The notes beneath the pieces are model-generated. The model did not search any database, had not been told where the DNA came from, and was given only the letters and a program-made list of their open reading frames with translations. Source: Porphyromonadaceae bacterium (GTDB lineage: Bacteria > Bacteroidota > Bacteroidia > Bacteroidales > Dysgonomonadaceae). Taken from it: 35,617 bases of DNA. Both the position numbers and the translations under genes were made by a program. The first letter of the stretch is position 1, and each line of letters starts with the position of its first letter. Positions 27,082 through 35,294 of the stretch are shown piece after piece. Location of the stretch: positions 1 through 35,617 of the forward strand of contig DPAC01000056.1 of the NCBI GenBank assembly GCA_003517675.1, given 5' to 3'.

Positions 27082-28746
27082 ATGAAACTAAGATATTTGT
27101 ATTTGGCAATAGGTGCATTATGTAGCACCTCTCTGATCTCATGTGGCGATAGCTACAAAGAGAAAGTAGAGATTATTTCATGCGTAGCTTCTGAAGATGC
27201 CTTGACATTTGAGGTCACTCCGGTCGATATGAAGCATGTAGACATCACTACAGATGCTGACTGGAAAGTATTGGTAGATCAGGGAAGTGGTAATTGGCTT
27301 ACGGTTTCTCCTTTGGAGGGGTCAGGCAATGCTACACTCAACATTTCCGCAACCAAGAATACGGGTCCCAAACGTGGAGCAACACTTACAATAGCCGCTA
27401 AGGGAGCAGAAGTTCAAACGATTACGGTAATCCAGGATGGGTATAAAGGTACGATGTATAACTTCGCCGATCTTCAAGGATGGGAAAAAATCGGGATGCA
27501 GGCTGGGATAGAGCCGTTTGCAATTGTAGACAGCCCCGACTGTGAGGATGGAAAGGCGTTGAGGATATTTACACGGGCAGGTGAGGAGTACTCATGGCCT
27601 ACCGCGGACCGATTCAAAGTACAGACCACCACCCAGTTTGGTTCGGGACGTTACGAGTGGCGGGTATTCGTTCCTGAAATGGGAATGAACGATCGAGCGA
27701 GTATCGGAGCGTTTGTGTATTTCGATGACGGACATGAACTGGACTTTGAAATCTGTTCCGGTACGGCTGTTGATCGTGGTACCTATAATGTGAAATCGGA
27801 CGAAGTGTTATGTCTGGTTTCCAGTCAGGCGAATCCTTTCTTTACGGATAAATTCGCGATCAAGAGCAATGCTTGGTATACGCTAGTATTGGATTTGAAA
27901 CTGGAAAATGGCAAATACCTCGCCGAATGGCTGATCAATGACAAGAGTGTGAAGAAACAACTCTTGAACTTCGGAGAAAAAGAGGCCTATTTCCGTGCGC
28001 TATGTAGCGTTGAGAATCTTCCCGGTATGGGCGATCATCCGGCTACCCGCGAGAACTATGCCCTGTTTGATTATTTCGAATATGCACCGTATGATTATTC
28101 GATGAAACCGATTCCCGAAGGTCAGCTTCCTCCTGAACCGGAAGGAGTAACCACTCGTTGGGACTTCAACGAAGATGGAGTTATACCTACGGAGTGGAAT
28201 AATGCCGGAGGAAGTATATCGGGCGGATTCTTGCATTTGCCAAACAACACCAATCTGAGCTACAAAAAGGCGGTAGGAGCCGGTAAATACACGTGGGAAA
28301 TTGATGTCCCGAGTATCGGAATAGGTGAGAAATGGCTGGGAGGTGGTAATATCACTGCTACGAATGTAGCGGAAGAGAGATCGTTCTCCATGTTCGTCTT
28401 CCCGGGTACTCAGAATGATCGCGCAGCTTGTCAGATACCTCCCTCTCCCGGACAGATGTTGGTACGTTGCTATACCGAGTCTATGGGAGTTTACAGTGTA
28501 CCTATAGATCCGGGTAAACACACGTTGACCATTGATTTGAGACTGAAAGATGGTATGTATAGTGCCGCTTGGATCATAGATGGCGTTATCGTGAAAATAT
28601 TCGATACATGGTATACCCCTGCACTATTCCAGTTTGGCTTCTCCTTCATAACCTTTGCCAACGGTGGCGGATGGCAGGGAGATAAAGAAACGCAAGGCGT
28701 GTATACAGCCAAGTATGACTATTTCGAGTATAAGGAGTATGAATAA
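27082..28746 (+). CDS. BACON-domain lipoprotein with two related C-terminal domains (probable surface glycan-binding protein)
   Basis: A 554-residue lipoprotein (signal ending at Cys21, STSLISCGDS). A BACON domain occupies about 35-115 (DADWKVLV..GNWLTVSPLEGSGNATLNIS). Two domains of about 200 residues follow and resemble each other: GSGRYEWRVFVPEMGM (about 192-207) with GAGKYTWEIDVPSIGI, YTLVLDLKLENGKYLAEWLI with HTLTIDLRLKDGMYSAAWII, and YDYFEY at the end of the second with FDYFEY at the end of the first. Both look like concanavalin A-like (GH16-like) beta-sandwiches; no GH16 catalytic motif was seen, so binding rather than cleavage is likely. It sits between susD and the GH18 gene, where surface glycan-binding proteins are usual. 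Confidence 0.82.
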   Translation: MKLRYLYLAIGALCSTSLISCGDSYKEKVEIISCVASEDALTFEVTPVDMKHVDITTDADWKVLVDQGSGNWLTVSPLEGSGNATLNISATKNTGPKRGATLTIAAKGAEVQTITVIQDGYKGTMYNFADLQGWEKIGMQAGIEPFAIVDSPDCEDGKALRIFTRAGEEYSWPTADRFKVQTTTQFGSGRYEWRVFVPEMGMNDRASIGAFVYFDDGHELDFEICSGTAVDRGTYNVKSDEVLCLVSSQANPFFTDKFAIKSNAWYTLVLDLKLENGKYLAEWLINDKSVKKQLLNFGEKEAYFRALCSVENLPGMGDHPATRENYALFDYFEYAPYDYSMKPIPEGQLPPEPEGVTTRWDFNEDGVIPTEWNNAGGSISGGFLHLPNNTNLSYKKAVGAGKYTWEIDVPSIGIGEKWLGGGNITATNVAEERSFSMFVFPGTQNDRAACQIPPSPGQMLVRCYTESMGVYSVPIDPGKHTLTIDLRLKDGMYSAAWIIDGVIVKIFDTWYTPALFQFGFSFITFANGGGWQGDKETQGVYTAKYDYFEYKEYE

Positions 28747-28766
28747 ATTCGGTAAACATTAAATAA

Positions 28767-29807
28767 ATGACGCATTCAAAACTAATCAGCACAGTTGCAT
28801 ATTGTGTGATGTTGGTAATGGTAAGTGTTTCCTGTAAGCAGGAAACACTTACCAAAGCCGAGAAAAAAGTATTCCCTTGGTATATATATCAGGAGGGCAG
28901 TTCGTTTCAGGATATAGAACCTGTGAAAGAGCTTGTTCATTCGATTAGTGTTTTCGGAAATCCGCCGAAGTCTTTTATAGACGAATGCCACCGGAATAAC
29001 ATTGAGGTGTATCATGCTGTGGGTGGAAGTGAAGAGAATATCGATACCCCGGATAAGATAAAAACCTTAGTAGATGGCTATGTCGAGGATTGCAACGAAA
29101 ACGGATATGACGGCATAGACATGGATTTCGAACATTTAGATGCGGATGTGCAGGGTACCTATACAGGTTTTCTGGAACTTGCTTCCCAGAAACTCCATGC
29201 TGTCGGAAAGAAGCTGAGTCATTGTGTCGGATTTTATCCAGCCTTGTACGAAGATGAGACCACGCCTATGTTTCACGATCCGGACGTGTTGGCAAGAACC
29301 TGCGATCTAGTTCGGGTGATGTGCTATGATATGTATTTTGCACCCGGAGTAGATAAACCGGAGCTTAAGGATCGGGATGATTGTATGGGTGTTGGTCCGA
29401 CTGCCAACTTTGCCTGGACCAAAGAGACCATGGCTTTTTGGATCAAACGTATTCCTAAACAGAAACTGGTGATGGCTCTGCCGGCGTATTCGAATGACTA
29501 TGCCGTGAGCGGCAACATCCGAGGCAGACAGATTTATCAGGCGGTGCCGGACAGCGTAATCGGTGTTTTACCTGCTCCTACGTGGCTGTGTTATGAAAAA
29601 GTAAATATGTATTTATACGACGGCTCGGATGGAAACCGACATCTGTTTTACGCAAGCGATGCCCGGAGTACGGAGGCTTTGCTTAAACTTGCCGACGAAT
29701 TGGAGATCCCTCAAATTGGTTTTTGGCATTTCAGCAGTGTAGATCCGCAGATATGGGATGTTACTGAGAAGTGGAAAAAACAAACGGAGCATGTGTCCGG
29801 AAGCTAG
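28767..29807 (+). CDS. GH18-family glycoside hydrolase lipoprotein (endo-beta-N-acetylglucosaminidase-like)
   Basis: A 346-residue lipoprotein (signal ending at Cys23, VSVSCKQETL). The TIM barrel has the GH18 signature DGIDMDFE with D115, D118, D120 and the acid/base E122, so catalytic residues look intact. Other barrel strands are ISVFGNP, LSHCVGFYPAL, LVRVMCYDMYF, LVMALPAYSN and QIGFWHFSS. Bacteroidota GH18 enzymes next to SusC/D commonly release N-glycans from glycoproteins; chitin-type substrates are the alternative. It is the last gene of the PUL, 20 bases after the BACON protein gene, and is followed by a strong terminator. The signal-peptide region encodes a perfect 16-bp hairpin. Confidence 0.9.
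   Translation: MTHSKLISTVAYCVMLVMVSVSCKQETLTKAEKKVFPWYIYQEGSSFQDIEPVKELVHSISVFGNPPKSFIDECHRNNIEVYHAVGGSEENIDTPDKIKTLVDGYVEDCNENGYDGIDMDFEHLDADVQGTYTGFLELASQKLHAVGKKLSHCVGFYPALYEDETTPMFHDPDVLARTCDLVRVMCYDMYFAPGVDKPELKDRDDCMGVGPTANFAWTKETMAFWIKRIPKQKLVMALPAYSNDYAVSGNIRGRQIYQAVPDSVIGVLPAPTWLCYEKVNMYLYDGSDGNRHLFYASDARSTEALLKLADELEIPQIGFWHFSSVDPQIWDVTEKWKKQTEHVSGS
28819..28854. repeat. Perfect 16-bp inverted repeat inside the GH18 gene
   Basis: TGGTAAGTGTTTCCTG (28819-28834) is followed by a 4-base TAAG loop and its exact reverse complement (28839-28854). It encodes residues 18-30 around the lipidated Cys. In the messenger this forms a very stable hairpin about 50 bases after the start codon, with no T-run after it. 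Confidence 0.85.
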
Positions 29808-29890
29808 TATGAGATTATGAGATTATAAATCGACCTTGAATGATATAGCCATGTTTATACCCCCATTTTCAGAAAGGCTATTTTGAGAAT

Positions 29891-29929
29891 AAAAGCCACA
29901 GAAGGATGCCTGAGTCCTCTGTGGCTTTT
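29891..29929. terminator. Strong hairpin terminator after the PUL
   Basis: AAAAGCCACAGA (29891-29902) pairs perfectly with TCTGTGGCTTTT (29918-29929); an inner GGA/TCC pairs with a bulge. A T-run ends the right arm and an A-run opens the left arm, so it can act in both directions. It closes the SusC/D-GH18 operon. Confidence 0.85.
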
Positions 29930-30383
29930 GTTTGACTAGCATGTATATTACCTAACCTGGACAAGCCAGAACCAAACAGGTCTTACAAAGTTGAATGAAA
30001 ATATTTCCTTCTGTAATGCTCGTCAATAAAGCGTTACAGAATGTTGTCAAAAATATTATGCCAAAAAATAGATCAATTCAAACGATGAGTCTCCTCTGAA
30101 AACCCCGTTTTTTCAAATTACTGAAAAACGCAGTTTCGCCGGGGAAATGTGATTACTTTTATTGACTAAGAATATATTTACAATAATATACATGATGAAA
30201 CATAAATTAGCTATATATTGAGGCGATTTTTGCCCAAAAAGTGCTCTTTGACATATTTGCGTGATATATTTCACTATCCTTACAAAGTTTATCCACAATG
30301 AGCGGGAGTAAGCCCATAGTTTATGCTTGGCAAGGCTTCTGTAGCGGCTCTTGTCGTTGGGATAATGGTGGCCTAATTGGAAA
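29930..30383. other. Gene-free region between the PUL and the RraA-like fragment
   Basis: No convincing gene is seen in these 454 bases on either strand. The left part is A/T-rich. From about 30296 base composition shifts toward G/C, and near 30390-30450 a short alternative frame reads FDVVPDIGFLYRDFLEFLP before a stop, which looks like a protein remnant. A rearrangement junction just before the RraA-like frame is likely (inference). Confidence 0.5.
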
Positions 30384-30986
30384 ATGCTCGCTTCGACGTT
30401 GTTCCTGATATTGGTTTCCTCTATCGGGATTTTCTTGAGTTTCTGCCTTAAAGCGGAAGCCGTAAGGCTATCCTGGTCGAACCCTCTTGAAAGGGGCGAG
30501 GAATATACTAAATGGCAAGCAAGATACTACAGTACCGTTTGTACTTACCCATGGTTAGACGAAATAGAAGAAGGTGATTTCATAGCTATTGATCTCAGCG
30601 GTGTTGATGCAGGTTTGATGGGATCAGAAAACACATTACGTTGCCTTTTAAAGGGTGTTCATGGATTTGTCTTTAATGGCGGTGGAATGAGAGATACTGA
30701 TGAAGTAATCCAACAAAAAATTCCATGCTGGAATTACTTCCCTTCACAATCTATGGTACAGGCAAGAATTAGATTTGATGCAAAGGATATTCCAATTGCC
30801 ATAGGCGGTGTAACGATCTATCCTGGTGACATCATCGTTGCAGATAATGACGGTGTTATTGTTGTACCTAGAAAAGTAGCAGAAGAGGTATATAAATATG
30901 CTTCTAGGGGTTTGGTTGCGGATAAAGCCACACGTAAAAGCCTTTATGAAAAACTTGGGTGGGAATTAGATGAAACAGTTCAATAA
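30384..30986 (+). CDS. RraA-family protein, N-terminally truncated (probable pseudogene)
   Basis: The 200-residue frame has clear RraA-like sequence from about residue 42 to the end: EIEEGDFIAIDLSGVDAGLMGSENTLRCLL, GVHGFVFNGGGMRDTDEV (the conserved G-x-RD site) and YPGDIIVADNDGVIVVPRKVAEEV. RraA-like proteins include metal-dependent oxaloacetate or 4-hydroxy-4-methyl-2-oxoglutarate aldolases and regulators of RNase E; activity here is unknown. The first 40 residues are hydrophobic and do not resemble the family, and the usual N-terminal part is missing. The reading frame therefore seems to begin at a rearrangement. No promoter was found. The neighbouring DUF4038 enzyme gene is a possible former operon partner. 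Confidence 0.65.
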   Translation: MLASTLFLILVSSIGIFLSFCLKAEAVRLSWSNPLERGEEYTKWQARYYSTVCTYPWLDEIEEGDFIAIDLSGVDAGLMGSENTLRCLLKGVHGFVFNGGGMRDTDEVIQQKIPCWNYFPSQSMVQARIRFDAKDIPIAIGGVTIYPGDIIVADNDGVIVVPRKVAEEVYKYASRGLVADKATRKSLYEKLGWELDETVQ

Positions 30987-31122
30987 AATCACCTAAAAAA
31001 CTCGAATAAAAGTTGCTTGTGTCTGACAAAATATTTAATTTTAGCGCATTAAGTAAAAACTAACCCTCACCTGACACATGTGACACAAACATGCAAAGAT
31101 CATGATTAAAATTATAAACAAT

Positions 31123-32577
31123 ATGAAAACACGTTATTTTTTATGTATTGGTTTATTCACGGTCGCTACCTTTTCATGCATGGCGCAATGGAAAGGAAAA
31201 CCGGTCGTTTTTTCGCATGGCAGACTTAAAGTGTCGGACAATAAACGATTTCTGCAACATGAAGACGGAACCCCATTCTTTTATCTGGGCGATACGGCCT
31301 GGGAATTGTTCCACAGACTGGATAAGGAAGATGCCGATATCTATTTGACAGACAGAGCAAAAAAAGGCTTTACTGTGATACAGGCTGTTGCCATTGCCGA
31401 GCTGGATGGACATGTGGCTGCGAATCCCTACGGTTTTTTGCCTCTTGAAAAACTAGATCCGTCACGTCCTGCCGTTAAAGATGGTCCTGCCAATGATTAT
31501 TGGGATTATGTGGATTATATTGTGGATAAAGCCAATGAATTGGGAATGTATGTCGGCATGTTGCCAACCTGGGGACGATACTGGCACGACGACAAAGTTG
31601 CCTTTTTCACCCCTGAAAATGCCTTCGAATATGGCAAATTCCTGAGCAAACGCTATAAGGATAAAAAGATTATCTGGATCTTGGGAGGCGACCGCAACAT
31701 CGATAATGACCGTCAACGTGCAATCATTGAGGCTATGGCACGGGGATTGAAAGATGTAGAAGGCGCCTCGCACCTGGTCACATTCCATCCTTCGGGAGGC
31801 AAGGGATCGTCGGAATGGTTTCATCACGAACCCTGGCTTGACTTTAATATGCGTCAAAACGGTCACAATTCAGATTACACGAACGTTTACAGTAAGACCC
31901 TGGATGATTACCGGCGAACTCCGGCAAAACCGGTGATAGATGGAGAGCCGCTTTATGAAGACCATCCCTTATCGTTCAATGCTGCACGGTTGGGGCACTC
32001 TATCGCTGCCGACGTACGTCGCCCGCTTTACTGGGATTTATTTAACGGGGCTTTTGGCCATACCTACGGCCATCATTCCGTGTGGCAAATGTACGATCCC
32101 GACAAAAAACGTCAGGGCGTCAACAATCCTTTGATGCCATGGAAAGAGGCAATCCACCAACCGGGGGCCGGCCAGATGATGTACGGGCGTTTGTTGATGG
32201 AATCCCGGCCTTTTTTGACCAGGATTCCCGATCCATCTATCATTGTTACCGACAAAGTAGCCACCTCAGTTCCGGGAGAAGGCCGTTACCGTTTTGCGGC
32301 TACCCGTGACGAAGCAGGAACCTATGCGATGATCTATGCACCTGTCGGACGCGAATTTTCCGTACGAACCAATGTCATCAAAGGCAAAAAAATAAAAGCA
32401 TGGTGGTATAATCCGCGCAATGGAAAAGCAACAAAGATTGGTACGTTTGACAACGACGGAAAGGAATGGACATTTATTTCCCCCGACAAGGGGGAGTCGA
32501 TAGACTGGATACTGGTACTGGACGATGCGGAATGTAAATATCCCGCACCGGGGAGACCTTATAAACCACGTGAATAG
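31123..32577 (+). CDS. DUF4038 glycoside hydrolase, GH140 (apiosidase)-like
   Basis: A 484-residue secreted enzyme, taking ATG 31123 because it begins a signal peptide ([22 protein letters not shown]); the frame itself opens at 31102. The TIM-barrel DUF4038 domain (about 32-365) carries [27 protein letters not shown] with Asp190 and [11 protein letters not shown] with Glu275, the likely catalytic pair by analogy with GH140. A C-terminal small domain (about 375-480: [25 protein letters not shown]) matches the putative collagen-binding module commonly following DUF4038. The reference GH140 removes apiose from rhamnogalacturonan II, but the family is broader. It looks complete although neighbours are broken. 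Upstream is an almost perfect direct repeat TGACACATGTGACACA (31072-31087). Confidence 0.85.
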   Translation: MKTRYFLCIGLFTVATFSCMAQWKGKPVVFSHGRLKVSDNKRFLQHEDGTPFFYLGDTAWELFHRLDKEDADIYLTDRAKKGFTVIQAVAIAELDGHVAANPYGFLPLEKLDPSRPAVKDGPANDYWDYVDYIVDKANELGMYVGMLPTWGRYWHDDKVAFFTPENAFEYGKFLSKRYKDKKIIWILGGDRNIDNDRQRAIIEAMARGLKDVEGASHLVTFHPSGGKGSSEWFHHEPWLDFNMRQNGHNSDYTNVYSKTLDDYRRTPAKPVIDGEPLYEDHPLSFNAARLGHSIAADVRRPLYWDLFNGAFGHTYGHHSVWQMYDPDKKRQGVNNPLMPWKEAIHQPGAGQMMYGRLLMESRPFLTRIPDPSIIVTDKVATSVPGEGRYRFAATRDEAGTYAMIYAPVGREFSVRTNVIKGKKIKAWWYNPRNGKATKIGTFDNDGKEWTFISPDKGESIDWILVLDDAECKYPAPGRPYKPRE

Positions 32578-32711
32578 TTTGGTGGAACTGTCGGCGTTCA
32601 TAACCTTCTTACCTATCGTAGTTTAATTTGCGGTTGATTATTGATGAAAGTAGTTTCTGTTTTTATAACTTTACGATCTATTTTAACTACACAGAATTAA
32701 AAGATTAAAAG

Positions 32712-33410
32712 ATGACCGAAGAATTAAAATCAGAAGGAAAATGCCTGTATTGCGGGAAAATGTTTTCGCAAAAAGAAATTGGCAAACATTTGGCAGAACA
32801 CCTCACCATAATGGAAAAGGAATCGGCCGGAATGGAAAATGAATCTACTGGGAAGAGGGTATCCAATTATGTGCATGTAGAAGTTGAAGCGGGAGAAATG
32901 TTTCTGCATCTCTTGGTAAAAGGAAATGCCCAAATGAAAGTCATTGATCAGTTTTTGCGGGATATTTGGCTTGAGTGCTGCGGTCATTTGAGCGCTTTCG
33001 GGCATAAAAATTTTAAAGTCGCGATGAGTCACAAGGTGGAAGATGTTTTTCAGCCCCGGATTAAAATATATCACGATTATGATTTCGGTACCACAACACG
33101 AGTGTATCTAAAGGCACACAAACATTACCAACTGAACCTGAAAGAAAAGATCATTCTGCTTTCAAGGAACGAACCGCTGAAAATCATGTGTTCAATGTGT
33201 AAAAAAGAACCTGCTGTAAATATTTGTACTGCTTGCTGGTACGAAGAAGAAGCATTTTTCTGCGAAGCCTGCTCTGAAAAACATGCTGAAGAATGCGAAG
33301 ATTTTAACGATTATGCCCAAATGCCCGTAGTGAATTCCCCTCGAATGGGCGTGTGTGGTTACACGGGGGGAACAATCGATTTGGAGAGGGACAAACCTTA
33401 TACAAGATAA
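32712..33410 (+). CDS. Zinc-finger-like protein with a pRiA4b ORF-3-like core
   Basis: A 232-residue cytoplasmic protein, seemingly in three parts. The N-terminus has a C2H2-like motif (C11, C14, H26, H30: CLYCGKMF..KHLAEH). The middle (about 52-140) has FLRDIWLECCGHLSAFG and KIYHDYDFGTTTRVYLKAH, resembling the plasmid pRiA4b ORF-3/IS1096 TnpR-like core (YDFG strand). The C-terminus has paired metal-ligand candidates C160/C163, C172/C175, C184/C187 with H191 and C195. Nothing enzymatic is recognised. The next gene starts 5 bases after its stop, so the two form a unit, possibly an accessory or defence-like cassette (speculative). Confidence 0.65.
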   Translation: MTEELKSEGKCLYCGKMFSQKEIGKHLAEHLTIMEKESAGMENESTGKRVSNYVHVEVEAGEMFLHLLVKGNAQMKVIDQFLRDIWLECCGHLSAFGHKNFKVAMSHKVEDVFQPRIKIYHDYDFGTTTRVYLKAHKHYQLNLKEKIILLSRNEPLKIMCSMCKKEPAVNICTACWYEEEAFFCEACSEKHAEECEDFNDYAQMPVVNSPRMGVCGYTGGTIDLERDKPYTR

Positions 33411-33414
33411 ATTT

Positions 33415-33948
33415 ATGCCACGTCTATCAAAAGAATTCAAACAAGCCATTATGGAAATTCCGGTTGAAGAACTTCAAAAACTGGTGATTCAATTTGCTTC
33501 CAAAAATAAAGAAATATACGATTTTGTAAATATTCATTATGTTGAAAGTGAGGATGCAGAGGACGAACTTTTTGAGGAGACAATAGCGAAAATCAATCGA
33601 ATAATGCCATACGAATTATCAAAATATCAGAAAAAAATTGCCCGCCAGATAATTGAAATAGGTCTGCAGCGGGAATATCAAAACGGAATCGAAAAGGCTG
33701 AGGCCGTTATTGAAAAGTGGAAATCGGGAAAGCTGGACAACCGGGATGCTTATCTTTCTATTTACAAAAAACTGACTTCACACGACAAGCACCTGGCCCG
33801 CAGGTATGATAATATGTCGGGTTCAAAATACCTGATGATTATTTCCGAGCAGGTGGCCGACGGGATTGTTTCCTTTGATGAACTGGGTGAATTGGACGAC
33901 CAGGCCCGGCAGGTTATTCAAAACTGGCTGGATGTAATTGAATCATAA
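33415..33948 (+). CDS. Small helical protein of unknown function (DUF6155-like)
   Basis: The frame opens at 33355, but the ATG at 33415 follows the upstream stop by 4 bases and gives MPRLSKEFKQAI, so 177 residues are proposed. The product is soluble, helical and charged, with a central segment YELSKYQKKIARQIIEIGLQREYQNGIEK. The N-terminal part (EELQKLVIQFASKNKEIYDFVNIHYVE) resembles DUF6155-type proteins; this is a weak call. No catalytic motif is visible. Tight coupling to the zinc-finger-like protein gene suggests that the products act together. Confidence 0.6.
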   Translation: MPRLSKEFKQAIMEIPVEELQKLVIQFASKNKEIYDFVNIHYVESEDAEDELFEETIAKINRIMPYELSKYQKKIARQIIEIGLQREYQNGIEKAEAVIEKWKSGKLDNRDAYLSIYKKLTSHDKHLARRYDNMSGSKYLMIISEQVADGIVSFDELGELDDQARQVIQNWLDVIES

Positions 33949-33972
33949 GGAATTATTTTGAAATAAATAAAA

Positions 33973-34266
33973 ATGAAGTATTTAGTAAAAATTGTCGGTT
34001 TGTTTGTATTTCTGGCCGCAGTAATATTTAATGCAAAAAGTCAACAGCTTCATAAATGGGAAGTACAGCCAATTGTTTTCACTGCAAACGGACAATATTC
34101 CAATCCTTATGCAGAAATACCCGACCCTAAATCGGAAGATTTGCTGAGGGTTACTTTTAAAGGTGTTGATGGCGAAGCCAAAGATAAAATAATCGAAATT
34201 GTGGGATTCTGGGATGGCGGTAATGAATGGCACACCCGCGTAAAAACCGGGTGCCGTTCGAAGTAG
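33973..34266 (+). pseudogene. N-terminal fragment of a DUF5060-containing glycoside hydrolase
   Basis: The 97-residue frame has a signal peptide (MKYLVKIVGLFVFLAAVIFNAKSQ) and then DUF5060-like sequence: LHKWEVQPIVFTANGQYSNPYAEIPDP, LLRVTFKGVDGEAKDKIIEIVGFWDGGNEWHTRV. DUF5060 is the N-terminal beta-sandwich of DUF4038/GH140-like enzymes, normally followed by a catalytic TIM barrel of several hundred residues. Here it ends after about 90 residues (CRSK then stop), and other coding sequence takes over in a different frame from about 34245. A deletion therefore appears to have joined two genes. The fragment starts 24 bases after the small helical protein gene. Confidence 0.75.
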
Positions 34267-34550
34267 ATGGTCCAAAACATCTCGACCACAACAAATTTCA
34301 CGACAATTGTTTCTGTCTGTTCCCGGATAAAACCACTGCCTTTGTTGAGCAGGCCAAAGTTCCAGTGATGGGATTTAAAGTGCTGGCTGCCGGCGCTATT
34401 TCTCCTGAAGATGGCTTCAAGTGGGCCTTCCAAAACGGCGCTGATTTTATTTGCGTGGGAATGTTCGATTTCCAGATTGTAAACGATGTGAACATCACCA
34501 TCGATACACTGAACAACTTACAGGGCAGAAAACGGGAGTGGTACGGATAA
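34245..34550 (+). pseudogene. C-terminal fragment of a TIM-barrel-like protein
   Basis: An open frame (starting formally at 34227) reads protein-like sequence from about 34245: PFEVDGPKHLDHNKFHDN, then VPVMGFKVLAAGAISPEDGF, and GADFICVGMFDFQIVNDVN. The strand-helix rhythm (FKVLAAGAI, ADFICVGMFDF) is that of the last strands of a TIM barrel. The protein family is not identified by name; similar C-termini occur, to my memory, in proteins of about 300 residues from Bacteroidota carbohydrate loci. No start codon or ribosome site in the usual place supports a functional gene. It overlaps the end of the DUF5060 fragment in another frame. Confidence 0.6.
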
Positions 34551-34862
34551 AAAAGTATTCTTGAGTTTCCTCCGATAAGTCTTTTATGCTCAAAATTTAC
34601 AAAAATACACCCTGATTTTCAACATGTTGCAATCCATTAAAATCGGATTCCGGGGTTTTCGGAGCAGACTCATTCTTGGTTTACAAATAGCCCCCCATTT
34701 GTAAAAACGCCGGTTTTGGCCCATGGCTTACATACAAAACTCACGGTGCTGTAAAAATTTATGACCCTACCATTGGCACCGCTGCGGTCTAGACACTGAA
34801 AAAAAACAGTTCCGTTTCACTGGTTATGAGTGATCATCCGATAATTATCGAGTTTTAAAAGT
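34551..34862. other. Gene-free region with one hairpin
   Basis: No coding sequence was recognised in these 312 bases. A perfect 9-bp inverted repeat TTTACAAAT / ATTTGTAAA (34680-34688 and 34697-34705) surrounds an 8-base loop containing six C's. No T-run follows on the plus strand. The sequence may be the remains of deleted genes. Confidence 0.5.
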
Positions 34863-35148
34863 ATGAAAAATCTGACTTACTTCATTCTATGTCTCGCTGT
34901 CACGAGCATATACGCACAACAGAATGTGAATTACGATGAATCAAAAGTACCTGCTTACACTCTTCCTGAACTGCTGAAGTGTCAGAACGGGGAGATGGTC
35001 ACTACAGCAGAAGAGTGGGAAAAACAGAGAAGGCCGGAACTGATGGAGCTGTTTAACGGAAGCCATCTTATTGATGTATATCCCAAATAAACCAAAAGGG
35101 AAAGTTCCGGTGTTTGTAGGATACAATTTTAAGGGAAACCACAGGATC
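34863..35148 (+). pseudogene. Fragmented CE15-like (glucuronoyl esterase-type) gene
   Basis: The first frame (34863-35090) gives a signal peptide (MKNLTYFILCLAVTSIYAQ) and YDESKVPAYTLPELLKCQNG with [17 protein letters not shown], the typical N-terminus of Bacteroidota CE15-type esterases. It stops at 35088-35090. In another frame from about 35068 the text [25 protein letters not shown] continues with the next conserved block of the same family. So a stretch of about 60 residues has been lost with a frame change, and homology ends near 35148, just before the repeat array. The catalytic Ser region is missing, so the gene must be inactive. CE15 esterases cleave glucuronoyl esters between lignin and xylan or act on pectin-related substrates. 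Confidence 0.75.
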
Positions 35149-35154
35149 ATCCAG

Positions 35155-35240
35155 CACTTTCAAGGCTGAGTTTTAGCCATTATCACACACTTTCAAGGCT
35201 GAGTTTTAGTCCGAACCTCACATTTTAGAGGCGGAGTTTG
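35155..35240 (+). repeat. Short direct-repeat array upstream of the ATPase gene
   Basis: CACTTTCAAGGCTGAGTTTTAG occurs exactly at 35155-35176 and 35188-35209 (33-base period). A diverged third copy (CACATTTTAGAGGCGGAGTTTG, 35219-35240) follows at a 31-base offset and its end supplies the -33 box TTTG of the ATPase promoter. The array starts 6 bases after the end of recognisable esterase sequence. Confidence 0.7.
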
Positions 35241-35267
35241 CAGTTTATCGGAATATTTGTATCTTTG
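35237..35267 (+). promoter_or_regulatory. Consensus promoter for the ATPase gene
   Basis: TTTG (35237-35240), a 19-base spacer and TATCTTTG (35260-35267) match the Bacteroidota promoter exactly. The start codon at 35295 is 27 bases downstream of the -7 box. Confidence 0.75.
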
Positions 35268-35294
35268 TTCAACTTAATTAAATGAGACATCGAT

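Noticed and set aside
28000..28521. 173-codon minus-strand frame opposite the BACON protein
   Set aside because: Lies wholly within a well-supported gene and shows no conserved pattern.
30113..30298. 61-codon minus-strand frame in the region before the RraA-like gene
   Set aside because: Atypical composition (I/F/K-rich from A/T-rich DNA), no start context and no partner; looks like a chance frame.
35155..35240. Repeat array as a CRISPR
   Set aside because: Only two exact copies plus a diverged one, spacers of about 10 bases, and no cas genes.
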